A DNA stretch of 64,000 bases from DASSJM01 sp036280655 (lineage in GTDB: Bacteria; Actinomycetota; UBA4738; HRBIN12). Of this stretch, positions 8,185-16,526 are shown piece after piece; the first letter of the stretch is position 1; each line of letters begins with the position of its first letter. The DNA lies in assembly GCA_036280655.1 (NCBI GenBank), contig DASUQI010000016.1, forward strand, positions 32,706-96,705, written 5' to 3'. The translations under genes and the position numbers were made by a program. The notes under the pieces are model-generated. The model made no database searches. It was not told the origin of the DNA and worked only from the letters and a program-made list of their open reading frames with translations.

Positions 8185-10033
8185 GCTCCGGGACCGTCTC
8201 GAACGGCTCGGTGAGCGCGCGCCGTCGACGCCCGACGCGTTCGAGCGGCTCGAGCGCGCCCGTCGTCGCCGCGAACGCAACCGTCGCATCACGGCGGGAG
8301 CGGTGGCGCTGCTCGTCGCGATCGCGGGTTCGGTCGCGGCGTTCACGGCCTTCACCGGATCCGAGCCGCGGGTGGCCGGGAGCGGCGACCACGGGTTCGT
8401 CGCGATCTGGCCCGAGTCGACGTACGAGGATGCGCTCGAGGTCCAGGCATCGGTCGACGCCGGCGCACAGGAGAACCAGTGGCGGGCGTCCCCGTATGAG
8501 ACCGCGTATCGCTTCGTGAGCCGGGTCCTCGGTTTGCCTACGGACCGCAACATGGCCGCGCCGGAACCGCTCGGAGACGGGTCATCGACGATGGTCGTTC
8601 GAACAAGATCGGCCTCGTGTATCACACCCGCAACCGAGGCCGATTGCCTATCACAAGAACTCAGGCTCGTGCTCCGACAGCTCGACAACGCTCCGAACGG
8701 CATCTGGAGTGTTGTCTCTGTCCAGACCGCCGGGTTCCCGGACATCCCCGCCGTCGGTGCGGAGCTCGTCTCGGGAGACCCTGTGGAGATCCCCACCGAG
8801 ATCGCGGTCGATCAGAGCGTCTACGTCTCGTTCGTCGGGCTCGGCGCGTGCGACGGCTGGGAGCACGACGTCGTCACGAACGCCCGAGACCTCTCTGTGC
8901 TCGCCCCGACGCCACCCGAGAGCGCTCCCGAGGGATGCCCGGTCGTCCTGATCGCGATGCTGAACGACCCCGGCATGCAGCAGCTCTCGGGGCTCGGGCG
9001 GCAGCTCCTCGACTACGGGAACCGGACCGCGCTCACCGAGGTGCTCGCCGTACCCGTCTTCCTCGCGCCTGTGAACGCTGAGAACCCGGTCCCCGACGTC
9101 GCGAACGTCACGTGCGAGGGTGCGACCATCACGGTCGACACCTCGGTCGTCGCGGCGCAGCCCGACGGCATCCACATCGGCGTCACGACGATCGGCGACA
9201 CGACGGTTGCCTTCCACGTGGCGGAGGACACCGGGCCGGACTCGGCCGTCTCCTCGCAGGGTCGCGGGACGAGCGACCCGACTGGCGAGATCGTCCTGAC
9301 CTCGGCCCCCGGCCGCTACGTCCTCTCGTGTACGGCGCCCCAGGAGGGCGGGATCGGGATCATGTCGCTCGACGTCGTCGATCCGAACGGTTCCTTCGTC
9401 CCCGCCGAGCCGGAGTGCTCGAGCGGCGAGGCATGGGGCATGTCGCCGGCGTACGCGCCCGGCGCGGCCGGCGACCGAGGCGATCCCGTCGAGATCGCGC
9501 GGATGCGACTCACGGGTCTCGAGGACGGCGACGCGGTCGAGCGCGCCGGCTACCCGCAGGCCGGCGGCACGGCGATCGTCCGCGTCGTCCGAGACGGGAC
9601 CGTGATCGCGAAGGCCGAGCTGTTCGACGACGGGCAGGGCGGGTGGCTTCTGAGCGGCCTGCAGGGCTGCGGCGACGCGCCGTTCGGCTGGTCCTCCGCC
9701 GGGTCCGAGCCGACTGGTTCGGGCGGCGACCTGTGCGAGCCGCCGTCGGCGGATCTGCTGGTCGTCGTGGACGAGGGGGAGTTCGTCTCGGACGTCGGCT
9801 GCGTCTCGGCGCCGGCGGGGGAGCTGCTCACGATCACGCTCGACAACCGCGACTCGAGCGGCCACAACGTCTGGATCTATCCGCAGGGCTCGGACGACCC
9901 CGTCTTCCGGGGGGCCCCGTGCTTCGGGCCGGACCACATCACGTACTCGGTGCAGCCGCTGGAGGCCGGCCGGTATCGCCTGATCGACGCCATGAACCCG
10001 GGCGGGGCGGAGATGACGCTCGTCGTCACCTGA
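8177..10033 (+). CDS. Membrane protein co-encoded with ECF sigma factor, C-terminal cupredoxin-like domain
   Basis: 618 aa. A short cytoplasmic segment (residues 1-38) rich in Arg and Glu precedes one transmembrane helix (about 39-59). A large extracellular part follows, with several beta-rich segments and paired cysteines. The last about 110 residues resemble a cupredoxin-like fold (ITLDNRDSSGHNVWIY, and SVQPLEAGRYR before the end). The cytoplasmic segment lacks the HxxxCxxC zinc anti-sigma motif, so a role as anti-sigma factor rests only on gene order and topology. The start ATG 8177 sits 8 bp inside the sigma gene. I do not recognise the middle part. Confidence 0.8.
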   Translation: MSELRDRLERLGERAPSTPDAFERLERARRRRERNRRITAGAVALLVAIAGSVAAFTAFTGSEPRVAGSGDHGFVAIWPESTYEDALEVQASVDAGAQENQWRASPYETAYRFVSRVLGLPTDRNMAAPEPLGDGSSTMVVRTRSASCITPATEADCLSQELRLVLRQLDNAPNGIWSVVSVQTAGFPDIPAVGAELVSGDPVEIPTEIAVDQSVYVSFVGLGACDGWEHDVVTNARDLSVLAPTPPESAPEGCPVVLIAMLNDPGMQQLSGLGRQLLDYGNRTALTEVLAVPVFLAPVNAENPVPDVANVTCEGATITVDTSVVAAQPDGIHIGVTTIGDTTVAFHVAEDTGPDSAVSSQGRGTSDPTGEIVLTSAPGRYVLSCTAPQEGGIGIMSLDVVDPNGSFVPAEPECSSGEAWGMSPAYAPGAAGDRGDPVEIARMRLTGLEDGDAVERAGYPQAGGTAIVRVVRDGTVIAKAELFDDGQGGWLLSGLQGCGDAPFGWSSAGSEPTGSGGDLCEPPSADLLVVVDEGEFVSDVGCVSAPAGELLTITLDNRDSSGHNVWIYPQGSDDPVFRGAPCFGPDHITYSVQPLEAGRYRLIDAMNPGGAEMTLVVT

Positions 10034-10110
10034 GCGAGGGCGGTCGTACGGACGGGCACTGCTAAGGTGATTGGGGGCAACTTCCGGAGCCGCCGGTTCC
10101 GGGGAGTAGC

Positions 10111-10167
10111 GTCCGGCCCGGCCTACCCTCCCTTCCACGCGGGCGTGCCCGCGGGGCCGGGCCGGAC
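10111..10167. terminator. Nested hairpin between convergent genes
   Basis: Perfect 12-bp arms GTCCGGCCCGGC (10111-10122) and its complement (10156-10167) enclose a second 7-bp stem (10138-10144 with 10147-10153). The element lies between the stop of the cupredoxin-domain gene and the stop of the DUF72 gene, which converge. It has no T-tract, so it is either an intrinsic terminator of the GC-rich type or an mRNA-stabilising hairpin acting on both transcripts. Confidence 0.5.
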
Positions 10168-10182
10168 CCTAGTCCGGCGGGA

Positions 10183-11082
10183 TCACTCCTCCAGCAGGTC
10201 CGCGAGCTGTCGCGCGTTGTTGACCGCGAAGTCCCGGTAGCAGTTGTTCATCAGGACATGCGTCTCACGCGTCCGGTCGGCGACCTCAAGGATCCGCGGC
10301 GCCCACTCCTCCAGCTCCGTCTCGGAGTACTCGTAGCGGAAGCGCTCGGACGCGCTCACGTTCTTCTTGGCCCAGACCTCCCGGTCACGGCCGTGGAACC
10401 GGACGAGCGAGAGGTCCTTCGCCGTGGCCGCCGCGATCGGCGGCACGCTCGAGTCGAATCCCTGGGGCATGTCGACGCACACGAGCGGCAGGTCGTGCTC
10501 CTCCAGGAACGACAGCGTCTCCTCGGCGTTGCGTTCCTCGAGCCACGTCTTGTGCCGGAACTCGACCGCGATGCGGAAGTCCTTCAGGCGTTCCGCGCTC
10601 TCGAGGATGTAGTCCTTGTTCTTGCGACCGATCACGAACCACTGCGGGAACTGGAACAGGACGGCCCCGAGCTTGCCGGCCGAGTGCAGCGGCATCAGCG
10701 CGTCGTGGAACCGCTGCCACACCTCCTCGACCGCGGCGTCGGGGAGCTGCTCCCGGTACAGGTTCTTCTTGTCCTCGAGATCGTCGGGGAGCTCCTCGAG
10801 CAGGTCCCTGTAGAGGGACTCGCGCTTCGTCGGGTGGTTCGTGAGGAGCGAGTACGCCTTGATGTTGAACGTGAAGTCCTTCGGCGTGCGATCGATCCAC
10901 AGGACCGCGTTCTTTTCGCTCGGCGGGAAGTAGTAGGTCGAGTCGACCTCGACGATCGGGAACTGCGACGCGTAGAAGCGCAGTCGCGCCTCGGCGCTCT
11001 TCGCGTCCGCGGGGTAGAAGTTCCCTTCCTTGACGAGGGTGGGGTCGGTCCAGCTCGCCGTGCCGACGAGGATCCGGCTCAT
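10183..11082 (-). CDS. DUF72 domain-containing protein (YecE family)
   Basis: 299 aa, the normal length for the family, which adopts a TIM-barrel-like fold of unknown function. Typical features are the start RILVGTASWTDPTL, the barrel motif VEVDSTYYFPPS and the C-terminal ETHVLMNNCYRDFAVNNA. It ends at a hairpin shared with the convergent upstream gene and is followed upstream (on its own strand) by a small membrane protein gene 9 bp away, so the two may be co-transcribed. Confidence 0.9.
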   Translation of the reverse strand: MSRILVGTASWTDPTLVKEGNFYPADAKSAEARLRFYASQFPIVEVDSTYYFPPSEKNAVLWIDRTPKDFTFNIKAYSLLTNHPTKRESLYRDLLEELPDDLEDKKNLYREQLPDAAVEEVWQRFHDALMPLHSAGKLGAVLFQFPQWFVIGRKNKDYILESAERLKDFRIAVEFRHKTWLEERNAEETLSFLEEHDLPLVCVDMPQGFDSSVPPIAAATAKDLSLVRFHGRDREVWAKKNVSASERFRYEYSETELEEWAPRILEVADRTRETHVLMNNCYRDFAVNNARQLADLLEE

Positions 11083-11091
11083 GGCCTCAGC

Positions 11092-11409
11092 CTACGGGGC
11101 CTCGGCATTGGTCGGATCCGACGCCTTCGGCTCGGCCTCCTGCTTCTTGCCGAGCACCTTGTTCTTGGCCTGCGCGGCCTTCTGTTTGGCGAAGTTCAGG
11201 GCGCGCTGCGCCCAGACGTACTCGGTCGCGAGGATCGCGAAGCCGGCGATGATCAGGAGCAGCCCCGGGCCCGGCAGGACGAGCATCGCGAGGCCCACGA
11301 TGAGGAGCACGAACCCGGCGATGCTGATGCCGATCCGCTTGCCGTTGCGGGCGATGAACCTGATCGTCACGCCGAACGGGAACCAGACCCAGTGCGCGAT
11401 CCGAGGCAT
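11092..11409 (-). CDS. Small membrane protein, PGPGW-like family
   Basis: 105 aa. Two close transmembrane segments flank the motif LPGPGLLLII, typical of actinobacterial PGPGW/TIGR02611-type proteins. A basic amphipathic C-terminus follows (about residues 66-90). I chose ATG 11409. The longer start at 11436 would place the codon in the loop of a strong hairpin that terminates the gene behind it, which makes it unlikely. Function unknown; possibly co-transcribed with the DUF72 gene. Confidence 0.72.
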   Translation of the reverse strand: MPRIAHWVWFPFGVTIRFIARNGKRIGISIAGFVLLIVGLAMLVLPGPGLLLIIAGFAILATEYVWAQRALNFAKQKAAQAKNKVLGKKQEAEPKASDPTNAEAP

Positions 11410-11420
11410 GCGGTCATCGT

Positions 11421-11454
11421 ACGGCGGCCGCGCCATTACGGGCGCGGCCGCCGT
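11421..11454 (-). terminator. Strong hairpin downstream of acidic secreted protein gene
   Basis: Fourteen-bp perfect arms (11421-11434 and 11441-11454) are separated by a 6-nt loop. It lies 24 bp after the stop of the acidic repeat protein (11478) on the minus strand and just before the PGPGW gene, so it should separate those transcripts. There is no T-tract. Confidence 0.6.
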
Positions 11455-11477
11455 GGTTCGGGGCTCTCTACTCGTGG

Positions 11478-11981
11478 CTAGTCGTCGTCCGGCCCACCGC
11501 CGGGACCGGAGTTGTCGTCGCCACCGTGGTCGTCACCGATGTCGTCGCCACCGCGGTCGTCGCCGCCGCTCCCGGGGCCCGAGTTGTCGTCGTCGTCGCC
11601 ACCGGGGTGGCTCGAGTCGACGCTTCCGGGTCCGGAGTTCTGGCTGCCGGGACCAGAGTTGTCGTCGCCACCGTCGTCGTCGTCGTCGTCGAACCGACCG
11701 TCGTCGTCGAAGTCGGCACCGTCGTCATCTCCGGGGCCATCCTCGGGCACGAGGATCACGCCCTCGCACTCCGGGTCGCCGATGTGCTCGGCCTCGTCGC
11801 ACGGGCCCTTGAACTGATCGCCGTCCCCGGCGGGCGTCGCCGACGAGGTCGACGCGCTCGGGGTGCTCGTCGCCACCGAAGGGGTGGGCGAGCTCGAGCT
11901 CTGTGCGAACGCGACCATGCCGACCCAGACCGTGAGTGCGAAAGCGGCACCGATCGCGATCACCCGCATCACGTTGCGCAT
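11478..11981 (-). CDS. Secreted acidic Asp/Gly-rich repeat protein
   Basis: 167 aa. A signal peptide or signal anchor covers residues 1-27 (hydrophobic core to MVAFAQ). A Ser/Thr-rich linker follows, then a short cysteine-containing segment (FKGPCDEAEHIGDPECEG) and a long Asp/Gly tail. The tail holds four NSGPG units (DDNSGPGS, QNSGPGS and two more). ATG 11981 was chosen for its clear GGAGGG ribosome binding site; a longer frame exists upstream. The tail should be unstructured and strongly negative, so divalent metal binding is possible but not shown. A second protein with the same repeat is encoded next upstream, followed by a two-component system. Confidence 0.78.
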   Translation of the reverse strand: MRNVMRVIAIGAAFALTVWVGMVAFAQSSSSPTPSVATSTPSASTSSATPAGDGDQFKGPCDEAEHIGDPECEGVILVPEDGPGDDDGADFDDDGRFDDDDDDGGDDNSGPGSQNSGPGSVDSSHPGGDDDDNSGPGSGGDDRGGDDIGDDHGGDDNSGPGGGPDDD

Positions 11982-12080
11982 CGTTCCCTCCTTCCGTTGC
12001 CGTCGTTTCCGTTCGACTTCCACGGTAGGAGGGAGCGGGTTACCGGTCGGGCAGGCGCCTCCTAAGGGGAGGCAAAGGAT

Positions 12081-12494
12081 CTAGTCGTCCTCGTGTTCAC
12101 CGGATCCCGAACCCGGGGAGTCGTCGGACCCGGAGCCCGAGCCGCTGCCGGAGTGGTCCGATCCGCTGCCCGAGTCGTCCGAGCCGCTGTCCGAGTCGTC
12201 CGAGCCCGGGCCGGAGTTGTCGTCACCGTCGCCCGACCCCGGGCCGGAGTTGTCGTCGTCCGAGCCGCCATCGTCGTCGCCAGGCGACGGGGTCTCGGTC
12301 GGGCTTTCCGTCCGCTCGTCGTTCTGGCTCGGGGTCGCGTCCGGCGTGGCGGTCGCTCCGGGCGTCAGCGCCGGCACGGTCGCCGGCTCGGAGATGTCTT
12401 GTCCGGCGATCGCGAACGCGCCCAGGGTGAGCATCAGCGCCACGACGAGTCCGCCTAGACCCCAGGCGACCGCGACGATCACGCGTCGTCCCAT
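12081..12494 (-). CDS. Membrane-anchored acidic Ser/Asp/Gly-rich repeat protein
   Basis: 137 aa. An N-terminal transmembrane segment or signal peptide covers about residues 5-30. A Thr/Pro-rich linker follows, then a low-complexity tail of Asp, Ser and Gly with two NSGPGS units and several GSGSDDS-like units. It shares its repeat type with the downstream neighbour (11478-11981), suggesting duplication. It lies 42 bp behind the sensor kinase gene on the same strand and may belong to that operon. Function unknown; an extracytoplasmic cation-binding or cell-surface role is only a guess. Confidence 0.75.
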   Translation of the reverse strand: MGRRVIVAVAWGLGGLVVALMLTLGAFAIAGQDISEPATVPALTPGATATPDATPSQNDERTESPTETPSPGDDDGGSDDDNSGPGSGDGDDNSGPGSDDSDSGSDDSGSGSDHSGSGSGSGSDDSPGSGSGEHEDD

Positions 12495-12536
12495 GGTGCC
12501 GAGGCTACGAGCGGGGTGGCTAAGAGCAGGTAAAGC

Positions 12537-13913
12537 TCACGACGCCCCGGACGGCTGGAGCGTGACCTCGACACGTGTCCCCTCGCCCGGGGTGCTCTCG
12601 ACGTTGAGCGTGCCGCCCCACTTCTCGGCGAGCTGGCGGGCGATCGCGAGCCCGAGCCCGGAGCCGCCCGTGGGCGCCTCCTTGCCCCGGTAGAAGCGCT
12701 CGGTGACCCGCGCGACGTCATCGGAGGGGATGCCGTTTCCCCGGTCCCGGACGGCCACGACAACCCGGCCGTTCGACCGTTCGGTCTCGACGATCACCTC
12801 GCCGGGCGCGTACGACGTCGCGTTGTCGATCAGGTTGTCGAAGATCTGGTCCAGGTCGGTCGGATCCGCCCGGGCGGACCCGCCGTCGCCGCGGACCTCG
12901 AGCGACGAATGGCGCTGCGCCGCCCGCTCCGACCATCGGTCGACCGCCCGCCGTGCGGCGTCCTCGACGTCGACTCGGGCCGAGGTGCCCTCCTCGATCT
13001 CGCGCGCCATCACGAGCAGCCGGTCGACGATCTCGGAGAGGCGGTCAACCTCCCGATCAGCAGCGAGCAGCCGTTCGCGGACTTCGTCGTCCGTGGCGTC
13101 GGAGATCGCGCCCTCGATCTGGAGCTTCATGGCCGTGAGCGGGGTGCGGAGCTGATGGGAGGCGTTCGCGACGAACTCGCGCTGGGCCTGAACCGAGCGC
13201 TCGACGCGCTGCGCCATCTCGTCGAACGAGCGACCGAGCTCCTCGATCTCGCGCGGGCCGCGGACGTCGCCGGCCCGCGCGGAAAGGTCTCCCTCGCCGA
13301 GATCCTTCGCCGTGTTCGCGAGACGCGTGAGCGGCCTCGAGAGCGACCCCGCGAGGCCGAACGCCAGCAGGAGCCCCGCCACGAGTCCGGCCACCCCGAT
13401 CGCGAGGAGACCGAGCGTCACGTTGCGCACGTTGTCGTTCACCTGCTGGACGTTCTTCGTGATGCGCACGGCGCCGACGATCTCGCCTTCCTCCTGGATC
13501 GGGACGGCAGTCGCGATGATGTCGTGCCCGAGGTCGGCGCTGTCTCGGATCTGCGAGTGAGGAGTGCCGTTGAGCGCCGAGCGGATCTCGGGTCGTCCGG
13601 GGGTCGCGAAGGACGTGCCGATTTCCTCGGGGCCCTCCGAGTCGGCCACGAGTGTCCCGGTCTCATCGACGACGATGACGCGCCCGCCCACCTGCTGCGC
13701 GGCCTCCGCGACGATCGGGTCGAGCTTCTCCGGGTCGTCGAGCTCCCCCGGGTCGATCGCGGCCGCGATGCCTTGCGCCTGGATCAGCGCCTGAGTCTCG
13801 AGCTCGGCCGCGGCCCGTTGCTGGAGGTTGATCGTAAGCGGGATGCCGAGCGCGATGATGAGGACCAGGAGGACGTACGCGAACGCGAGGACGAGGCGGG
13901 TGCGGACCTTCGT
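12537..13913 (-). CDS. Sensor histidine kinase, probable ACG start
   Basis: 458 aa if started at ACG 13913. TM1 spans about 5-27, then an extracellular sensor region, TM2 about 167-190, a HAMP linker, HisKA with the phospho-acceptor in FVANASHQLRTPLTAM, and HATPase with DQIFDNLIDNA, DRGNGIP and GSGLGLAIA. No ATG, GTG or TTG exists in frame between the regulator's stop and GTG 13691, which would delete TM1 and half of the sensor. A perfect AGGAGG ends 5 nt before ACG 13913, so ACG is the best start unless the base is a sequencing error. The gene follows the OmpR-type regulator by 9 bp and should be its partner. Confidence 0.88.
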   Translation of the reverse strand, partial: TKVRTRLVLAFAYVLLVLIIALGIPLTINLQQRAAAELETQALIQAQGIAAAIDPGELDDPEKLDPIVAEAAQQVGGRVIVVDETGTLVADSEGPEEIGTSFATPGRPEIRSALNGTPHSQIRDSADLGHDIIATAVPIQEEGEIVGAVRITKNVQQVNDNVRNVTLGLLAIGVAGLVAGLLLAFGLAGSLSRPLTRLANTAKDLGEGDLSARAGDVRGPREIEELGRSFDEMAQRVERSVQAQREFVANASHQLRTPLTAMKLQIEGAISDATDDEVRERLLAADREVDRLSEIVDRLLVMAREIEEGTSARVDVEDAARRAVDRWSERAAQRHSSLEVRGDGGSARADPTDLDQIFDNLIDNATSYAPGEVIVETERSNGRVVVAVRDRGNGIPSDDVARVTERFYRGKEAPTGGSGLGLAIARQLAEKWGGTLNVESTPGEGTRVEVTLQPSGAS

Positions 13914-13922
13914 GGCGGCCTC

Positions 13923-14612
13923 CTATGCCTCATCGGGCGCCAGGAACCGGAACCCGACGCCCCGGATCGTCGTGATGTACCTCGGATCCGACGGATCGTC
14001 CTCGATCTTCTTGCGGAGCCAGGAGATGTGCACGTCGAGCGTCTTCGTCGGTCCGAACCAGTGCGGGTCCCAGACCTCGTCCATGATCTGCTCGCGACGC
14101 ATGACCTCTCCGGGGTGGGTCATGAGGAACTCGAGGAGGTCGAACTCCTTCGCCGCGAGCTCGACGGGTTCGCCCGCCTTCGTCAATGTCCGCGAGGCCG
14201 GGTCGAGCCGGATCTCGCCGATCTCGACGGGGCGCGTCGGTTCGCTCTTGCGACCACGGCGCATGATCGCCCTGATCCGAGCGGTGAGCTCCCGCGCCGA
14301 GAACGGCTTGACCACGTAGTCGTCGGCACCGAGCTCGAGCCCGAGCACCCGATCGATCTCCTCGCCCCGAGCTGTGAGCATCACGATGGGCACGTCCGAG
14401 TCCTTTCGGATGTCCCGGGCGAGGTCCCGACCATCCCCGTCAGGCAGCATCACGTCGAGCAGGACCAGGTCCGGGGCCTCCTTGGCGAGTGCCTGGCGCG
14501 CCTGCTCGAGGTTGGATGCGACCTCCGCGGCGAAACCCTCACGCTCGAGGAGTTCCGCGAGCGGTTCGGAGATCGAGGATTCGTCCTCGACGAGCAGGAT
14601 CTTGGCCTTCAC
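13923..14612 (-). CDS. OmpR-family response regulator
   Basis: 229 aa. The receiver domain has the acidic pocket ILLVEDES, phospho-acceptor Asp53 in LLDVMLPDGDG, Thr80 and Lys102 (VKPF). A winged-helix DNA-binding domain follows from about residue 130 (AAKEFDLLEFL, TLDVHISWLRKKIED, ITTIRGVGFRF). GTG 14612 starts directly at the receiver fold; upstream sequence in the frame does not look like protein. It is the first gene of an operon with the sensor kinase, and possibly with the two acidic secreted proteins, which are plausible targets or accessory partners. Confidence 0.93.
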   Translation of the reverse strand: MKAKILLVEDESSISEPLAELLEREGFAAEVASNLEQARQALAKEAPDLVLLDVMLPDGDGRDLARDIRKDSDVPIVMLTARGEEIDRVLGLELGADDYVVKPFSARELTARIRAIMRRGRKSEPTRPVEIGEIRLDPASRTLTKAGEPVELAAKEFDLLEFLMTHPGEVMRREQIMDEVWDPHWFGPTKTLDVHISWLRKKIEDDPSDPRYITTIRGVGFRFLAPDEA

Positions 14613-14760
14613 GGTCTCGATGGTAGCCGGGCCTTTGCGTTGGAGTGGTTCCGCGCTCGACAGGCCCGGTGCACGAGCGCCGAGTGCTTTTTGGCGCTCT
14701 TGCTTTGTCACACCACTTTCTCCAGCATCCCTCGGCAGCCTAGGTTCGAGGGGGGTCAGC

Positions 14761-16203
14761 GTGGCTACTACAAGTGCATTAGGTGGTGGAAAGGTTCGAC
14801 GCCCCCATGGCAAGCGCGGCTCGGAAACCGAACCGGTCTCCCTGCGAGTCCTCGAGATAGCCGGCACAGGCATCGTCCTCGCCGTCCTGCTGATCGCATC
14901 GATAGGCGATTGGTCGGAGGTTGCCGACCGGTGGATGGAGCTTCTTCCCTGGCTCGTGGTCATTGCTCTGGCTGACTTGCTCCCCGTACCCATCTGGGGA
15001 TCGGTTGAACTGATGATGTCGTTCCCGGTCCTTCTCTCAGCAGCACTCGTCTTTCCGCCCTACGTAGCCGGCGGATTGAGTTTCGTCGCCACTGTGGATG
15101 CACGTGTCTTTAGAGGACAGATAGGTCCCCTTCGGGACCTGTTTAACCGCAGCAACGTCGCCGCGAGCGTGATGACGGCTTCGTGGATCTTCCACCAATT
15201 CGATGTCAGCGTCCTCGACTGGCCGGAGGTACTGCCTGCCGTGTTCGTTGCTCTTGTCGCTGATGTGCTTGTCAATTTCACGTTAGTGATTCTGGGAACT
15301 CACCTACTGACCGGAGTGGATGCCTGGGAGCTTCTGAGGAACGTCTACGGAGGCTCGCATCCGGAGGTCTTCCTGGGCGGATACGCATGCTTCGGCCTCG
15401 TGGCAATTCTGATGGCCACTACTTACGCAACCGCGGGCACTGCGGGGCTGATCGCGTTCGCAGTCCCGCTTCTATTGGCGCGCCAGATGTTCTTGCATTG
15501 GAAGCGTCTTGGCGAGGCAAACAACGCGATTGAACGCAAGGACAGAGCGTTATCGATTGTGGCGAGCCGAGTCGCCGATGAGCGACGTGACGAGCGCCTT
15601 GCCCTTGCCGCTGGTATCCACGATGAGGTTCTCCCTCCTCTGTACAAAGTCCATCTGATGGGACAAGTGGTCAAGCACGACTTCGCGTCGGGGAGACTTC
15701 TCGATCTCGAAGCAGACGTACCAGATCTGCTCCAGGCGGTTGATTCTGCGGACACGGCACTGAGGGACTTGGTTCACGATCTCCGGAACTCGAGGATTGG
15801 GCCGGGCGGCTTGCTAGAGACGCTCAAGCTCGCTGTCCGGGACGCGGAGTCCCAGACCAATGCAAGGGTTGACCTGCAAGCAGAGCCGATTCGTGGAAGC
15901 GCGCTGACCCACTTGCTCGTTTATCAGCTTGTCAAGGAGGCATTGGCGAACGCGATCAAGCACTCTCGAGCTCGCGTGATCAAGGTGGTGCTGAGGGAAG
16001 ACGATCAGGCAATCCGGCTATCGGTCGATGATGATGGTTGCGGCTTCGATCTTCGCTCTGTAGATCAAGCGACTCATTTTGGGTTGCAGATAATGCGCGA
16101 GAGGACGGAGATTGCAGGGGGAGAGATGGCAGTCGACTCGAGGCCGGGTGAAGGAACGCATGTCGTCGTCAGACTGCCGATTGACGACATGCAAGACGAC
16201 TAG
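14761..16203 (+). CDS. Multi-TM histidine kinase (HisKA_3/NarX type), orphan
   Basis: 480 aa. Six to seven transmembrane segments fill about residues 30-245, then a short linker and a HisKA_3 dimerisation helix with His287 in AAGIHDEVLPP. The HATPase domain has KEALANAIKHS, VDDDGCGFDL and a C-terminal GEGTHVVVRLP. GTG 14761 follows a GAGGGGGG ribosome binding site. It is divergent from the OmpR-type regulator and has no NarL-type regulator next to it. A related kinase follows at 16527, sharing PVPIWG/PVPLWRG, LFNRS and PLLLARQMF. A- and T-ending codons are visibly more frequent than in neighbouring genes, which may reflect transfer. Confidence 0.9.
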   Translation: MATTSALGGGKVRRPHGKRGSETEPVSLRVLEIAGTGIVLAVLLIASIGDWSEVADRWMELLPWLVVIALADLLPVPIWGSVELMMSFPVLLSAALVFPPYVAGGLSFVATVDARVFRGQIGPLRDLFNRSNVAASVMTASWIFHQFDVSVLDWPEVLPAVFVALVADVLVNFTLVILGTHLLTGVDAWELLRNVYGGSHPEVFLGGYACFGLVAILMATTYATAGTAGLIAFAVPLLLARQMFLHWKRLGEANNAIERKDRALSIVASRVADERRDERLALAAGIHDEVLPPLYKVHLMGQVVKHDFASGRLLDLEADVPDLLQAVDSADTALRDLVHDLRNSRIGPGGLLETLKLAVRDAESQTNARVDLQAEPIRGSALTHLLVYQLVKEALANAIKHSRARVIKVVLREDDQAIRLSVDDDGCGFDLRSVDQATHFGLQIMRERTEIAGGEMAVDSRPGEGTHVVVRLPIDDMQDD

Positions 16204-16229
16204 GCCTCGTGAGACCTAGTCGTCTTGCA
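16190..16229. terminator. Perfect 15-bp inverted repeat overlapping the kinase stop codon
   Basis: Arms TGCAAGACGACTAGG (16190-16204) and its exact complement (16215-16229) flank a 10-nt loop. The left arm contains the kinase's TAG stop. The element also lies just beyond the stop of the small minus-strand peptide ORF, so it could end both transcripts. No T-tract follows. Confidence 0.6.
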
Positions 16230-16256
16230 GAATCCAGCTATAGGGAGGCCTGGTGC

Positions 16257-16340
16257 CTACCAGCGGACGTGAGCGCCCCCGGCGATGGCCAGTGCCAGAA
16301 GCGAGCCCATCGCCACTGCGAACCGCTTGAGCAGCTTCAC
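16257..16340 (-). CDS. Putative 27-aa hydrophobic peptide between two histidine kinases
   Basis: The ORF starts at GTG 16340 behind a strong ribosome binding site (GGAGGTGGGAAC directly before GTG) and ends at TAG 16257. The peptide begins VKLLKRFAVAMG, continues with a hydrophobic Ala/Leu core (SLLALAIAGG) and ends AHVRW. A basic N-terminus with a hydrophobic core resembles a signal peptide, a small membrane peptide or a peptide pheromone precursor. It is antisense to the intergenic region of the two orphan kinases. Coding status is inferred from the ribosome binding site and composition alone. Confidence 0.45.
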   Translation of the reverse strand: MKLLKRFAVAMGSLLALAIAGGAHVRW

Positions 16341-16526
16341 GTTCCCACCTCCCCCCGGGTTCCGGTCTATCACCCTTGAGGCTGACCCCCATTTGGGGGA
16401 GCTAGCCGAAGTCTGGGGGGGACCGAAGGTGGCGACAAGCCACCTATGGTCCCTACGGTGAAACGCGTATTGTCCAGAGACAAGGGGAGATTGGGTTATT
16501 CCAACCCCGCAGGGGAAGAGTCAATA

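Noticed and set aside
11478..11740. Repetitive GTC/GAC stretch that could look like a satellite or CRISPR-like repeat
   Set aside because: The repetition follows Asp/Gly/Ser codons of the acidic protein; no spacer structure is present.
12057..12073. Possible terminator GCCTCC-N5-GGAGGC
   Set aside because: Stem of only 6 bp, and the gene behind has its own Shine-Dalgarno-like sequence that could produce it by chance.
12909..14975. 688-codon plus-strand frame across the two-component genes
   Set aside because: It mirrors the kinase and regulator genes, has no domain character and is explained by high GC at third positions.
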